This document shows, piece after piece, positions 45,987 to 54,476 of a stretch of DNA of 64,000 nucleotides (position 1 is the stretch's first letter; each line of letters opens with the position of its first letter). Under the pieces are notes generated by a model that did no database searches, had not been told where the DNA came from, and was given only the letters and a program-made list of their open reading frames with translations. A program made the translations under genes and the position numbers. This DNA comes from Paenibacillus sp. LS1 (GTDB taxonomy: Bacteria; Bacillota; Bacilli; Paenibacillales; Paenibacillaceae). The stretch is taken from assembly GCF_026013365.1 (NCBI RefSeq), contig NZ_JAPDOE010000001.1, positions 1,736,001-1,800,000 of the forward strand. Reading direction: 5' to 3'.

Positions 45987-47809
45987 TTCAATACCACCTC
46001 TTGATTGTTCATTATATTCATAAATTCAATCAAAATATCTTTGATAGCCTGTTGAGAATCATCATTTTTATCGATCCATTTCTTAATCAACATGTCCTGC
46101 ATTATGTTGATAGAAGCTGAGTTATCATTACCAGTCATTATTTCTGATAATTTTGATATTTTATTTTTATAATCTTCCTCTTCCATTACTTCGCCAAGTA
46201 AATTTCTATTTTGAAGTAAAATCATATCAGATACGTAATCGTCATCCCAAATGATTTCTTCAGGAGTAAGCTTAGGGAGAAACCTTACACAATTTTTATA
46301 AAATTCGATATATCGCTTTTGCGCCTTAACAACTTGATCGTCCCTCTTTTTCCCTTCTCCTCCATCTTTAACGAAATCTATATCTTGGTTTGTAAAGTTT
46401 TTAATTTGGTCTTTTAGATAATCCTTGTCATCAAGTAGCTTCGCAGGTAAGGTATCAAAGTCAATACAAATATCGTTAACTTTTTGATCACCATCAAAGA
46501 TCACAAAACTGTTGCCAGTTTGTTCATTTGCATAATGTTGAATATAATTCTGTTTTATATAAGAAGCACCACCAGGTGTGAAAAAAATACTGAAATTGTC
46601 AAATCGATCAGAGTTATTTTTTATGACAGCATTTAAGATTTTTTCAGCTAAATGATCTTCGACATGTATCTTAGCATTATCATACTTTGAAGAAAGTCCT
46701 AAATATCTAAACGCTTCGCTCGGGAAACATTCATCGAGAATATCAATTTTAGAAGACTTAGGATTTCTAATAAATCTCTTAATTGCTTCTTTGGGCATTT
46801 TCTCTGCAAATGCAGGAGAATGTGTTGACAAGACAATTTGATGCTTATTCACTTTTATTTGCTCTAATAGAAACAATAGTAATAGCTTCTGAGCACCAGG
46901 GTGCAAGGAAACCTCTGGTTCATCCAATAAAATCAAACTTCTAGGAGGTGAATTTAAAATCCTATGGACTAAAGTAACTATAGCTATTTCGCCACTACCA
47001 GCGTGTGCTTCAGAATAAGAAAAACCATTTTTACTCCATATAACGGATGTTCCCCAACCCTGAAAAAACTTATGATTAATCAGTTTGATATCAACATAAT
47101 CTTCTTGTAAAATTAAGGCCACTGCCTTTATCTCAGACTCAGTCAACTGAATTACATTTTCATTTTGTATACACCCATGTATTTCATAAATATCACCTGA
47201 ATCAATTAAATTCTTTAGTTTGGCTGATTGTAACCTTAAATAATCTTGCTTAGAACTTGAACGAAGATGATCTATACTTCCAAAATAAAAGAATTTATCA
47301 AAAGCACTTAATTCTTTTCTAAAATCAATGTAAACAAGATTTTTATCAATAGGATTTGAACGTGTTTTACTAGTAGCCATACGATATTTTGCTCTAGGTC
47401 GTGAAGTCTCCCAATACTCCATGCTACTACGATTTTTGTGATTCATCTTCTGATAAAGTACAGAATGCTTTTCTCCTTTGTCTACATATTCATAAAAGAA
47501 ACAATGACGCTCTTGAACATCTCCGAAATCTTCTATTGGATCAAGTTGTGATGAGAACCAGTAATCACTAATAATCGTTCCTTTTGGAGAACCATAAAGC
47601 GCATGGAGTGCTGAACTTTTACCAGAACCATTTTTCCCAGTTAAAATAGTTAAAGGGAATTCAAAGTTTATTACTGAATGAAAAGCGAAATTTTTAAAAT
47701 AGGGAAACGCTATTTTAGTTATATAATTGTCAAAAATCTTTCTTTCTTTCATTATAAGAATAGTATTTACAGCGTTCTCGAACTTCCCATTAAATTCTCC
47801 TACTTCCAC
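45983..47809 (-). CDS. OLD-like ATPase with putative TOPRIM nuclease domain
   Basis: 608 residues from a GTG after AAGGTGG. ABC/SMC-type ATPase: Walker A GKNGSGKSS (58-66), signature AGSGE (270-273), Walker B LILLDEPEVSLHP (292-303), H-switch STHSP (328-332). Downstream, IHVEDHLAEK (Glu384) and VIFDGDQK (Asp439, Asp441) have the Glu...DxD spacing of a TOPRIM nuclease, as in OLD-family proteins. The C-terminal ~150 residues are unrecognised. Its stop overlaps the methyltransferase start, so the two are translated together. Likely a modification-linked defence pair. Confidence 0.85.
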   Translation of the reverse strand: MEVGEFNGKFENAVNTILIMKERKIFDNYITKIAFPYFKNFAFHSVINFEFPLTILTGKNGSGKSSALHALYGSPKGTIISDYWFSSQLDPIEDFGDVQERHCFFYEYVDKGEKHSVLYQKMNHKNRSSMEYWETSRPRAKYRMATSKTRSNPIDKNLVYIDFRKELSAFDKFFYFGSIDHLRSSSKQDYLRLQSAKLKNLIDSGDIYEIHGCIQNENVIQLTESEIKAVALILQEDYVDIKLINHKFFQGWGTSVIWSKNGFSYSEAHAGSGEIAIVTLVHRILNSPPRSLILLDEPEVSLHPGAQKLLLLFLLEQIKVNKHQIVLSTHSPAFAEKMPKEAIKRFIRNPKSSKIDILDECFPSEAFRYLGLSSKYDNAKIHVEDHLAEKILNAVIKNNSDRFDNFSIFFTPGGASYIKQNYIQHYANEQTGNSFVIFDGDQKVNDICIDFDTLPAKLLDDKDYLKDQIKNFTNQDIDFVKDGGEGKKRDDQVVKAQKRYIEFYKNCVRFLPKLTPEEIIWDDDYVSDMILLQNRNLLGEVMEEEDYKNKISKLSEIMTGNDNSASINIMQDMLIKKWIDKNDDSQQAIKDILIEFMNIMNNQEVVLK

Positions 47810-47981
47810 AAAAAAACCACCTTGTATAAGTTTCTATGTAATTAGTGTCTTTTTTTCTAATCGATCCCTCTTCATCCCCGTTATTTGAAGCTTATTAAAC
47901 AGGTAGTATCAATTATATCATAATAATACATTCTGATTCTCGGAGGAATGTTCTCACAAAATAAACCGGCAGACCTGTAAT

Positions 47982-48805
47982 AAGCTTCCGCAACTGGCAG
48001 CGCTGTGTTGATTGATTCTCGCGATGCCCGCCGTTATGCGGGGCTGGAGGAGCCGATCGATGCGAAGGCCGGACATATTCCGGGTGCTGTCTATCTTGAT
48101 CTTGAAAAGGACCTTTCCGCTCCGGTCACCGAGCATGGCGGACGCCATCCGCTCCCTGATCCAGCTATGCTCGCAGGTCGCCTTGCCAAAGCAGGCATTG
48201 GCTCCAATGCACGCATTATTGCCTATGACGATCAAGGCGGCATGAACGCCTCGCGTCTGTGGTGGCTGCTGCGCTACATGGGGCATGAGCAGGTGTATGT
48301 GATGGACGAGGGCTTTTCGGCTTGGCAGAGCGCCAAGTTTCCAGTGACAACGGACGTGCCTATACAGATTCCGTCTTCGTTCGAGTGGAGCCTGCAACCG
48401 CAGATGCTCGCAAGTGTCGAAGATGTACAGCACGCATCGGCAAGCGGCAGCGCCGTGCTCATCGACTCTCGCGATGCCCGCCGTTATGCGGGTCTGGAGG
48501 AGCCGATTGATGCCAAGGCCGGACATATTCCGGGTGCGGTGAATTATTTTTGGAAAGATGTGTTGGATTGGGATGGACGCTGGACAGATACTGGGGTGTT
48601 AGAAGAGCGTTTCAGTAAGCTGGACAAGGATGGTGCGATTATCGTGTATTGCGGATCAGGCGTGTCGGCTTGACCGAACGTGATTGCACTGGAAGAAGCG
48701 GGATATACAAATGTGAAATTGTATTCCGGGAGCTGGAGCGACTGGATTAGCTATGAGGGAAATCCGGTGGCTACAGGTAATACGGAAGCGGACAGAGAAG
48801 TATAG
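47982..48805 (+). pseudogene. Second sulfurtransferase copy: rearranged 5' end and internal TGA
   Basis: The frame opens with the start of the C-terminal rhodanese module (VLIDSRDARRYAG) and switches within AGHIPGAV to the N-terminal module (YLDLEKDLSAPV), then continues through both modules. So the gene lacks its own N-terminus and has a hybrid first domain, as expected from recombination between the two homologous modules. In the active loop, CGSGVSA is followed by TGA (48672-48674) where the intact copy has the codon for Cys-Pro; readable sequence continues 43 codons to TAG at 48805. Probably non-functional. Confidence 0.88.
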
Positions 48806-48822
48806 CAGTGTATCGATGTTGA

Positions 48823-48864
48823 ATACATGGCCAGGTGGCTTATCTGCCCCGGCGATGTATTTTT
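48823..48864 (+). terminator. Terminator after the second sulfurtransferase copy
   Basis: AATACATGGCC pairs imperfectly with GGCGATGTATT and is followed by TTT. It corresponds to the terminator at 36654-36693. Confidence 0.6.
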
Positions 48865-48892
48865 CTATGTTTTGATTCATGATAATAGAAAA

Positions 48893-48922
48893 AACCGTGA
48901 TGGACATCTGTCCACCACGGTT
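48893..48922 (-). terminator. Terminator of the acetamidase-family gene
   Basis: Stem AACCGTG(G) / CCACGGTT; an A-run to its left gives Us on the leftward transcript. Confidence 0.7.
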
Positions 48923-48940
48923 GAATAATGAAATCTATTA

Positions 48941-50497
48941 TTACTTTGTACTTAACGATACATTTGCTGTTAACGTCTTGTCGATCGTCGTCCAGTTTAC
49001 ATAAGCACCTAGTATTTCATTAATGATAGAAACCGGAACTACGGTTTCGCCTTTTAAAAGCTTTGGTACGTTACGATTGAACACTAGTTTATCGTTAATT
49101 GAATACACATCTGAACCAATTTGAGCACTTATATTTTTAGCGCCTAATTTGATTTGCGTTGTACGCGTCTTATTATCCCATACTACTGTACCACCCAACA
49201 GCTCGGAAATTGTTCGAATCGGTACGTAGAACTCATCGTTATGAACAACCGGTTTGATTGTCGTACCACCTACATTCATGGCAACGTCAACATATTCAAG
49301 GAAATCGGTCTTTCGAATGAGTCCATGAACGCCTTTCGTTCGGTCCACGACCTGAGATACTTCGTAATCCGTTGCGGCCGATAGGTACGCATAAGCTACA
49401 CTTCTATCCATATCAAGCTTATCGGATAAGAATTGAATCGATTCACGTACTGATTCTTTCATTGCTTCATCCAAATCAGGGTCCAATCCAATTGGAATCC
49501 AATAATCCTCTGTTTCAGCAAAAGGTTGCGTGAATTCTCCACTATGCGGTAGTGATGGATCACCTTTCTTTAACACCGTTAACCGAACTGTCCCCCTTAA
49601 GGAAGCTTCCAATGCAGTTAACGCTACTTCTCCATCTCCTTGAGCAAAGTGTGGATCTCCAGTATAGAATAGCCCGCCTTTAACTTGAATCGGATAATAA
49701 ATAGTTGCACCAACACCCAACTCATTAATATCCATATTCCCTCCTGTTTCAATAGGCGGGATAGAACTCACAACTTCGCTGGTATTTGGTGCAACCCCCA
49801 TAACACCTAGAAACGGGTTAATTGGGAAACGTACATTTTTTCCAGTTTTTGTTGGTAATACCCCATACCAATTGCCGTTGATCTCTTCAATAGGCGTAAA
49901 TATAGATACATTATTATATAATTCCGGTTTTGTTGCGCTAGCTCCCTCTTTTGGGCCTGTATTTTCTGGAAATTCGTTAGGAAGGGCCCCTTTACCATGG
50001 CGGTTAGAAATGACACCATATGGAACTCGAGTTTGCAACGAAAGGACTTCTACTTTAAGAACATCTCCTGGCTCCGCTCCCTCAACTGCTACTGGCCCAG
50101 TGATAATATGAGGTCCATCTTCTACATAATCATGCTTAATCGCAGAAGCCGCAATCACCTTCGCATCATCCAACACTCCATCGGATGAGATACCGAATTT
50201 GCCGAAGTACTCCACTGGATTTCTCCCTTGATCCTCCATCAGTCCCTCGTGCGATACCGTATCAAATGTTACAGCACTTCCTGATGGTACAGTAAGAATC
50301 GGAGAGCTGTCTCGATTAGGCAGTGATCCCCAGCGAATGTTCTCAATCGCAGACGTTACATAATAATCACCTTCAACCCTATCGATGGTTGTTGGTTGCA
50401 GTGGCATACTAAAGCCCACTGAAGGTAGAGCAAATGTAAACATACTTATAATCCCTACTGAAACCCCAAATTTCCTAATGGTTCGGTTAATAAACAT
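48941..50497 (-). CDS. Secreted acetamidase/formamidase-family protein with C-terminal stalk domain
   Basis: 518 residues. A signal peptide (~1-30) leads to an FmdA/AmdA fold with VPSGSAVTFDT, ITGPVAVEGAEPGDVL, INPFLGVMGVAP, GGNMDINELGVGATIYYPIQVKGGLFYTGDPHFAQGDGEV, the hallmark of acetamidases/formamidases. The last ~110 residues (KPVVHNDEFYVPIRTISELLGGTVVWDNKTRTTQIK) are a copper-amine-oxidase-N/stalk module for surface attachment. Usual family members are cytosolic, so export and fusion to a wall module are unusual. It lies between sulfurtransferase copies two and three. GGAGGGG before ATG. Confidence 0.9.
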   Translation of the reverse strand: MFINRTIRKFGVSVGIISMFTFALPSVGFSMPLQPTTIDRVEGDYYVTSAIENIRWGSLPNRDSSPILTVPSGSAVTFDTVSHEGLMEDQGRNPVEYFGKFGISSDGVLDDAKVIAASAIKHDYVEDGPHIITGPVAVEGAEPGDVLKVEVLSLQTRVPYGVISNRHGKGALPNEFPENTGPKEGASATKPELYNNVSIFTPIEEINGNWYGVLPTKTGKNVRFPINPFLGVMGVAPNTSEVVSSIPPIETGGNMDINELGVGATIYYPIQVKGGLFYTGDPHFAQGDGEVALTALEASLRGTVRLTVLKKGDPSLPHSGEFTQPFAETEDYWIPIGLDPDLDEAMKESVRESIQFLSDKLDMDRSVAYAYLSAATDYEVSQVVDRTKGVHGLIRKTDFLEYVDVAMNVGGTTIKPVVHNDEFYVPIRTISELLGGTVVWDNKTRTTQIKLGAKNISAQIGSDVYSINDKLVFNRNVPKLLKGETVVPVSIINEILGAYVNWTTIDKTLTANVSLSTK

Positions 50498-50827
50498 TAC
50501 ATCCCCTCCACTATTTATGTAATATTACCTAACACTTAAATACACACTAACATATAAATATATTTACAACAATGTTTTTTTGTTAATAAAAACAACATTT
50601 CAAAGCTATATATCAAGAAAAATTTATAAATACAAATTATACGTCAACATACTTAACATATATAAATTATGTAAAATTTAAATATATTTAGTAAACTTGA
50701 GGATTCTCGTTCAGAGATTTGAACAAATAAAATTAAGTTGCAGGGAAATTATGTATGTATTTCATGTATCTGATCCCGCCGTAGGAACACTACTACACTC
50801 CGTTCAGGCATAATCACCTCTCCGCAC
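50498..50827. other. AT-rich upstream region of the acetamidase-family gene
   Basis: 330 very AT-rich bases (many AAATATAT-type runs). Must hold the promoter of the leftward gene; I cannot single it out. No gene seen. Confidence 0.45.
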
Positions 50828-50935
50828 GTGTTTGCACTGGAAGAAGCGGGATTCTCGAATGTGAAGCTGTATTCCGGAAGTTGGAGAAATTGAATTAATT
50901 ATCAGGAGAATCCAGTGGCTATCGGGGAAAAATAA
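50828..50935 (+). pseudogene. 3' fragment of a third sulfurtransferase copy
   Basis: Corresponds to the last ~35 codons of the sulfurtransferase (ALEEAGFSNVKLYSGSW ...), ending at a TAA. It is closer to the intact first copy than to the second (identical through GCGGGATTCTCGAATGTGAA). It has an in-frame TGA at GGAGAAATTGA and no upstream part. Marks the right edge of the repeated region. Confidence 0.85.
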
Positions 50936-50944
50936 AGACTAAAG

Positions 50945-50964
50945 AGCCCACGTTTTGCGTGGGC
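50945..50964 (+). terminator. Hairpin after the third fragment
   Basis: Eight-base perfect stem AGCCCACG / CGTGGGCT with a TTTTG-like loop, followed by TCTTTGTG. Confidence 0.8.
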
Positions 50965-50997
50965 TTCTTTGTGCTTTCATTATATCCATGTAGCATT

Positions 50998-51585
50998 TTA
51001 GATGCTTACATTTCCGACCTCTGTAACGTTCATATTCAGCCCATGTTTTCGGCATACATCGTAAAAATCTTTTGAAACAATGGGTTTGAAGATATTTATA
51101 TAATCCAGCATAAAAAATTCATGCTCGCCAATTCGCTCTTCATGAAGGCAGATTTGAGATACAACTTTGACGATCTTACGTGGAGGCTGTTGTACAGATG
51201 CAGCAATGACCGCTTTGCGTCCATATTCCGAACGTTCATAATCGAAAACATCCAAACGATCAAGCTGATGTACAGTCCAATAGTTTTTTTCAACTGAACG
51301 ACCGTCGTGGTAACACACCGTTGTCGGAATAAACTGGGTGTTTGTCTTCGTTTCCTCCAACAGCGTTTTAAAACGATCTGATACGTGTCTCGTTCCTGTA
51401 ATCGTCTCAAAATAATCCACGTTCAGGTTGCGCACCGTAGACAGCAACTCAACCTCTGCCGTTGTCACCTCTGGCAACGGATTCTCTATCGCCAAATAAT
51501 TCATTTCTAATTGGGGAGTAAAGGTCGTTCCGCCACTAATAAACCCTCTACGTGGATATTGAGATTCCAGAAAATAATAGTTCAT
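50998..51585 (-). CDS. Imm11-like (DUF1629-type) protein
   Basis: 195 residues, no signal peptide. The opening (MNYYFLESQYPRRGF), a central KIVKVVSQICLHEERIGEHEFFMLD and the closing PIVSKDFYDVCRKHGLNMNVTEV fit the layout of Imm11-family immunity proteins, which end in a short 'S..F....K.G' motif. No polymorphic toxin gene lies beside it, so it would be an orphan immunity protein or a related protein with another function. AAAGGAG before ATG. Confidence 0.5.
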   Translation of the reverse strand: MNYYFLESQYPRRGFISGGTTFTPQLEMNYLAIENPLPEVTTAEVELLSTVRNLNVDYFETITGTRHVSDRFKTLLEETKTNTQFIPTTVCYHDGRSVEKNYWTVHQLDRLDVFDYERSEYGRKAVIAASVQQPPRKIVKVVSQICLHEERIGEHEFFMLDYINIFKPIVSKDFYDVCRKHGLNMNVTEVGNVSI

Positions 51586-51635
51586 AGAAAGAAGTCTCCT
51601 TTCCGAATTATGTGCTTTTCAAGTGTGGAGTGATC

Positions 51636-52676
51636 TTAAAACCGGGAGAGGCGACAAGGTTCTAATTCATTTCTTGCTTCGCCATCAATAATTTCACTTG
51701 CAGCCAAATGCGCAATCAGCGGTGCCAGCGTAATTGCAGAATGCATCACCGTCAGATAAAGTCCATTAATATGATCTTGGAAGCCCACGATCGGATAACC
51801 GTCTTCAGGCATGGGTCTCCATCCAACCTTTATGCTTTCCAGTTCCAGTTGATTTCCATGTTTTAGACTACGACGCAATGTGTCGAACGCTCGCTTACCG
51901 ACCGCCTGCGGTCCGTTTTCCTCCGACTCGTCGATATAATCCTCCGCAGCCACTAGCGTATAATCCGTCAGTTGACGCGCTTCAAATTGCGCATTGGAGA
52001 TTAATGTGTGTATCAGTTTATTTGCAGTTTTCATCCGAATCAGAATGGAAGGTGATGACGTTACCGGCACGTGACAACCTAACGGGTTACAAAGTTCGGG
52101 TGTACCTGTTCCAGCGGCCAATACCACGACATCCGACCCCACAAAACCCTTGGACGTATGAACACCAATCAGGCGGGAACCCTCCTGCTGCAGCTGTGTA
52201 ACGTTGGTTTCGAACTGAACTTTTGCTCCGAACGCTTGCGCTTTGCTCAACAACAGCTCCGTTACCGCTATAGGGTCCAGCGCACCTTCTTCGCTCACAA
52301 AAACCGCTTCATCCGGATATTCCTTCAGATTCGGTTCCAATGCCTCAAGCTGCTCCCGGTTTAATTTTTGAGAGCGATGTTGCTCCCTTAGAGGCGGAGT
52401 GTCCCAAGTTAGCGCTCCATGCCAATGAATTTTCAGTTCGGACAGCTCTTGCTGAAGTGTGTGATATGCTTCCACAGCTGCATCATACAAATGCCAGTAT
52501 TCCGGAGCTACCCTATGAGTCATATGTATCCAGGCAAACGATTTTTCTGTGACTTCACGCGCCGCGGCGGGGTGTCGTTCAATAACAGTGACATCTTGAT
52601 TTCGTTTAGATAGATGATAGGCCATACACGCCCCAACAATCCCTGCACCAACAATCACAATTTTTTGTTTATTCAA
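51636..52676 (-). CDS. FAD-dependent oxidoreductase (DAO family)
   Basis: 346 residues from the TTG at 52676, eight bases after AGGGAG. The dinucleotide-binding motif IVIVGAGIVGACMAYHLSKR and the ERH acidic residue for the ribose are at the N-terminus; the DAO core and a C-terminal FAD contact (GWRPMPEDGYPIVGFQDHINGLYLTVMHSAITLAP) follow. Relatives oxidise glycine, sarcosine or other amino acids. Follows the AraC-type regulator on the same strand. Substrate unknown. Confidence 0.88.
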   Translation of the reverse strand: MNKQKIVIVGAGIVGACMAYHLSKRNQDVTVIERHPAAAREVTEKSFAWIHMTHRVAPEYWHLYDAAVEAYHTLQQELSELKIHWHGALTWDTPPLREQHRSQKLNREQLEALEPNLKEYPDEAVFVSEEGALDPIAVTELLLSKAQAFGAKVQFETNVTQLQQEGSRLIGVHTSKGFVGSDVVVLAAGTGTPELCNPLGCHVPVTSSPSILIRMKTANKLIHTLISNAQFEARQLTDYTLVAAEDYIDESEENGPQAVGKRAFDTLRRSLKHGNQLELESIKVGWRPMPEDGYPIVGFQDHINGLYLTVMHSAITLAPLIAHLAASEIIDGEARNELEPCRLSRF

Positions 52677-52756
52677 AACCAACTCTCCCTTGTCACCCTA
52701 TCACCTCAAGGAATCCATTTTCCGAAGTTTGGATGGGTTTTCTCCTATTTCGTTGA

Positions 52757-54364
52757 TTAGACATTCTCCACTAACTTGATCATCTCGTCCAATTGCCCAT
52801 CGACCGCGAGCGGTGTGTACATCCACCATTTGTCGTAGGATACCTTATGTACGTTTTTATTACGAACAACATTTAAGTTCCTCCATACTTCCGAACGACA
52901 CAGCTTGCGAAAGGCGGCTTCGGCATACGGGTTTTGCCCATTGACCATGATAAACAATCGCTCCGCGTCATAATGGTGAAGTTCTTCGAATGGAAGCTTT
53001 TCCGAGAAGGCGTTATGACCATTATAGTCATTAATAAATTGCTGCACGAGCGGATGAGGCTTCAACTGAAGGGAGCGGTACAGCACATGCCCCATGTTCC
53101 GGTCGCCTGCCACGCGAAAGCCTGTATCATCGATCACTAGTGCCGCATACGTATCTTGCAATCCGATAGTGGCACAGAGACGCTCCTTTGTCTGGGTAAC
53201 TTTAAGCTGATGTTGTTCCATCCATTCTCTGCTTCTCTTACGTTTGTTAACAACGGCAGATACGCTGTCTAACTGTTGGTATACGTCCTGAGATTGCCAG
53301 GGGATGCGTACCACTTCGGCGATCGTGGAAAATTGTTCGTATTCCCCAGTCGTCATATGCTCATATCCCAAAATGAGATCAGGCTCCATTTCTCGAATCG
53401 CCTCAAGATCGTATGGTGCCCACACAAACGGTTTCATCTCAGGCAAATACGGGCGAACGTACTCGTTGCGAAATAAATGATAATCCGGTGCTCCGATCGG
53501 TGTCATGCCAAGTGCAAGCAAATGGGAGGTGAACAGCAGACCGATAACACGCGGCTCATGTTTCTTGATATAGACGCTGGGAGACACGCCTTCTTGCTGT
53601 TTGAACCTGCGGCTGAAATAAAATTCGTCCTTGAATCCAACCTGTGTGGCAATGGAGTGCATGTCCCGGCTTGATGATCGCAGCAAACGTTTGGCATGAT
53701 CTACTCGCACGCGATGCAAATAATCCATTGGGCTTGTTCCTGTTACCTGCCTGAAAATATGGCTATACTGCCTCGTGCCTACGCAGGCGATAGCAGCCAA
53801 TTCTCCCACCTTCCAGTTGTGCTGGTAATTCTCTTCCATATGAGTGATCGTCCGCAGCACAGCCTCCTTGGTATTCGCTGGCTGATTCACACAAGCCTTG
53901 ACCGCAAATTGAAAGATCGCTTCCTGCAGCAAAATTCCCCGCCTAAAGCGGCTCATGCCCATATCGGTCGTCCGTAGCTCAGCTATTTGATCCAGTAGTT
54001 CCATCAGATTGGCCAAAGGCTGAATTGCAACCACTCGGTTTCCGATCATTGCCAGTGGATGTTCCTCTGGTTCTCCTTCCCAGTCTGCATCAAACTCCAG
54101 CTTATGCGCATGCACGATATGTCCAGGCTGATGTTCCCACTCCAAGATCGTTCCGGGGAGAACCAGAATACTGCTGCTTGGAACAATCGGAAGGCGTTGT
54201 CCGTCCACAACGGCAACGCCTTCTCCCTCATCAATAACCCACATTGCATAATTGTCGGGTGCAAACATCGTGCGTTCTATACCCGAATAAAACGTATATA
54301 CATCAAGCCCAATCCAACGTAAACGCACGTTATCCATGGGCAAATCGAAGTTCTGCCACTCCAC
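52757..54364 (-). CDS. AraC regulator fused to a siderophore-binding domain (Btr type)
   Basis: 535 residues. N-terminal cupin-like sensor (~30-110), AraC helix-turn-helix pair (~170-270; KVGELAAIACVGTRQYSHIFRQ ... HSIATQVGFKDEFYFSRRFKQ), then a full periplasmic-binding domain (~275-535; RVIGLLFTSHLLALGMTPIGAP ... PDLILGYE) without signal peptide. B. subtilis Btr has the same layout: it senses ferric siderophore inside the cell and activates uptake genes. GTG start with AAAGGTGA. A Fur box lies just upstream, and a matching binding-protein gene lies upstream at 54477-55511. Confidence 0.92.
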   Translation of the reverse strand: MEWQNFDLPMDNVRLRWIGLDVYTFYSGIERTMFAPDNYAMWVIDEGEGVAVVDGQRLPIVPSSSILVLPGTILEWEHQPGHIVHAHKLEFDADWEGEPEEHPLAMIGNRVVAIQPLANLMELLDQIAELRTTDMGMSRFRRGILLQEAIFQFAVKACVNQPANTKEAVLRTITHMEENYQHNWKVGELAAIACVGTRQYSHIFRQVTGTSPMDYLHRVRVDHAKRLLRSSSRDMHSIATQVGFKDEFYFSRRFKQQEGVSPSVYIKKHEPRVIGLLFTSHLLALGMTPIGAPDYHLFRNEYVRPYLPEMKPFVWAPYDLEAIREMEPDLILGYEHMTTGEYEQFSTIAEVVRIPWQSQDVYQQLDSVSAVVNKRKRSREWMEQHQLKVTQTKERLCATIGLQDTYAALVIDDTGFRVAGDRNMGHVLYRSLQLKPHPLVQQFINDYNGHNAFSEKLPFEELHHYDAERLFIMVNGQNPYAEAAFRKLCRSEVWRNLNVVRNKNVHKVSYDKWWMYTPLAVDGQLDEMIKLVENV

Positions 54365-54385
54365 CGTATGTCACCTTTTCCTAAA

Positions 54386-54400
54386 TGAAAACAATTCTCA
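54386..54400. promoter_or_regulatory. Fur box before the AraC/binding-domain gene
   Basis: On the minus strand TGAGAATTGTTTTCA matches the 7-1-7 Fur inverted repeat with full dyad symmetry at its ends. It lies 22 bases before the GTG start. Confidence 0.75.
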
Positions 54401-54434
54401 TCTACACTTATTGTACGACAATTCAGATATGCAG

Positions 54435-54462
54435 AAAAGCCCCCTTGATCCAGGGAGCTTTT
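54435..54462 (-). terminator. Terminator after the siderophore-binding lipoprotein gene
   Basis: AAAAGC.CCCT / AGGG.GCTTTT stem with T-runs in both directions, just beyond the stop at 54477. Confidence 0.78.
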
Positions 54463-54476
54463 ACACCAGTTCTTCA

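Noticed and set aside
48672..48674. TGA in the second sulfurtransferase copy as a selenocysteine codon
   Set aside because: No SECIS-like hairpin directly follows and the position is not the catalytic Cys; a nonsense mutation in a rearranged copy is simpler.
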